Assembly (NCBI RefSeq): GCF_958439165.1
Contig: NZ_OY288135.1
Span: 31,704 to 95,703 of the forward strand
DNA length: 64,000 nucleotides
From: an uncultured Hydrogenophaga sp.
Lineage (GTDB): Bacteria > Pseudomonadota > Gammaproteobacteria > Burkholderiales > Burkholderiaceae_C
Reading direction: 5' to 3'
Shown here: piece by piece, positions 63,561 to 64,000 of the stretch
Numbering within the stretch: position 1 is the first letter of the stretch
Layout: every line of letters begins with the position of its first letter
Notes under the pieces: model-generated
What the model saw: only the letters and a program-made list of their open reading frames with translations
Databases searched by the model: none
Told to the model about the DNA's origin: nothing
Program-made: the position numbers and the translations under genes

Positions 63561-64000
63561 CCGGCGTGCCGCTGAGCAGGGCCTGCAGCATGGCATTGAC
63601 GCGGCGGTATTCCTCCAGGGCGCCGGTGTCGCCGGCGGCCACCCGATCGGCCAGGGTGCGGGCCTCGGCCTCCAGAAAGTCGCGCCGCAGCAGCTGCATC
63701 ACACCGGCCAGCTCGGCCACTTCGGTCTGGGCATCGTTGCCGGCCGTGGCCTGTTCCACCTGCGCACACACGTAGGCCTCGTGGGCATGCCCGCGCAGGG
63801 CTTCGCGCAGGGCGGCCCAGGGCTGCGGACCATGTTCGTGCAGCTGGGCTTCCAGCCAGGCGAACACCGGGCCATGGGGTGCATCCAGCATGCCCAGCCG
63901 CTGGTGGTCGTCGGCCGAGAGGGTGTCCCACACGTGGGCGTTGGCCAGCAGCAGGCCCACGGCGCGGTCGGCCCGGCTGGCAATGCCGCGCCGCTGGCCC
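63556..64000 (-). CDS. dnaG: DNA primase DnaG, C-terminal part
   Basis: The frame is open to the window edge and is the 3' end of a longer gene. The readable part contains RRGIASRADRAVGLLLANAHVWDTLSADDHQRLGMLD, FAWLEAQLHEHGP and a helical end EYRRVNAMLQALLSGTPV. This matches the DnaB-binding C-terminal domain of primase. The position directly upstream of rpoD on the same strand is the conserved dnaG-rpoD order of the macromolecular synthesis operon. Confidence 0.88.
   Translation of the reverse strand, partial: GQRRGIASRADRAVGLLLANAHVWDTLSADDHQRLGMLDAPHGPVFAWLEAQLHEHGPQPWAALREALRGHAHEAYVCAQVEQATAGNDAQTEVAELAGVMQLLRRDFLEAEARTLADRVAAGDTGALEEYRRVNAMLQALLSGTPV

Overview
The window is GC-rich bacterial chromosome (about 70% in most genes). 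Gene content and order point to a betaproteobacterium of the Burkholderiales, most likely Comamonadaceae or a close relative. The supporting features are the block rpsO-pnp-quinone reductase-tpiA-secG-tRNA-Leu-nuoA-N followed by a DUF2818 gene, a pmd/lig-type protocatechuate 4,5-cleavage operon, and an intergenic repeat that I associate with Comamonadaceae. No rRNA gene, prophage, insertion sequence or CRISPR array was seen.

Layout. 1-5.6 kb: end of a class I aminotransferase, then rpsO, pnp, a PIG3-type quinone oxidoreductase, tpiA and secG. 5.8-21.9 kb: tRNA-Leu(GAG), then all 14 respiratory complex I genes (nuoA-N), many overlapping by 4 bp, continuing into DUF2818, a NUDIX ADP-sugar hydrolase and a DUF1178 gene. 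21.9-35.8 kb: mixed housekeeping and transport genes: glutamate dehydrogenase, an MsbA-type ABC exporter, a PsiF-family protein, an AttH/CrtC lipocalin-like protein with a giant FtsX-type permease, a 56-residue basic protein, a thiBPQ-like ABC importer, a YbjQ-family protein, a lytic transglycosylase and a ZIP metal transporter. 35.8-39.7 kb: the heat-shock operon grpE-dnaK-dnaJ with two readable sigma-32-type promoters.

39.8-59.7 kb is an aromatic-catabolism region. A leftward operon (crotonase, feruloyl-CoA-synthetase-like ligase, SDR dehydrogenase, thioesterase, MarR regulator) faces a second acyl-CoA ligase across a divergent promoter that carries a perfect 7-5-7 palindrome. Next come a 2-hydroxychromene-2-carboxylate isomerase-like gene, a TRAP transporter (dctPQM), a dehydrogenase, a LysR regulator, and the operon ModA-like protein-ligJ-ligK-ligI-ligA-ligB-ligC-aldo/keto reductase. 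The inferred flow is uptake of a lignin-type aromatic acid, CoA-dependent side-chain shortening of hydroxycinnamates, and ring cleavage of protocatechuate at the 4,5 position to pyruvate and oxaloacetate. The steps joining the two halves (e.g. vanillate demethylation, 4-hydroxybenzoate hydroxylation) are not in the window.

59.7-64 kb: a lower-GC (about 62%) two-gene islet encoding a hydrophobic protein and a TPR protein that resembles type III secretion class II chaperones. It is wedged between the lig operon and rpoD. rpoD follows with its terminator, then the 3' end of dnaG. The most unusual items are this islet, the repeat inserted between ligI and ligA, the signal-less ModA-like protein in the lig operon, the operator between the CoA-ligase operons, and the small basic protein at 29.3 kb.
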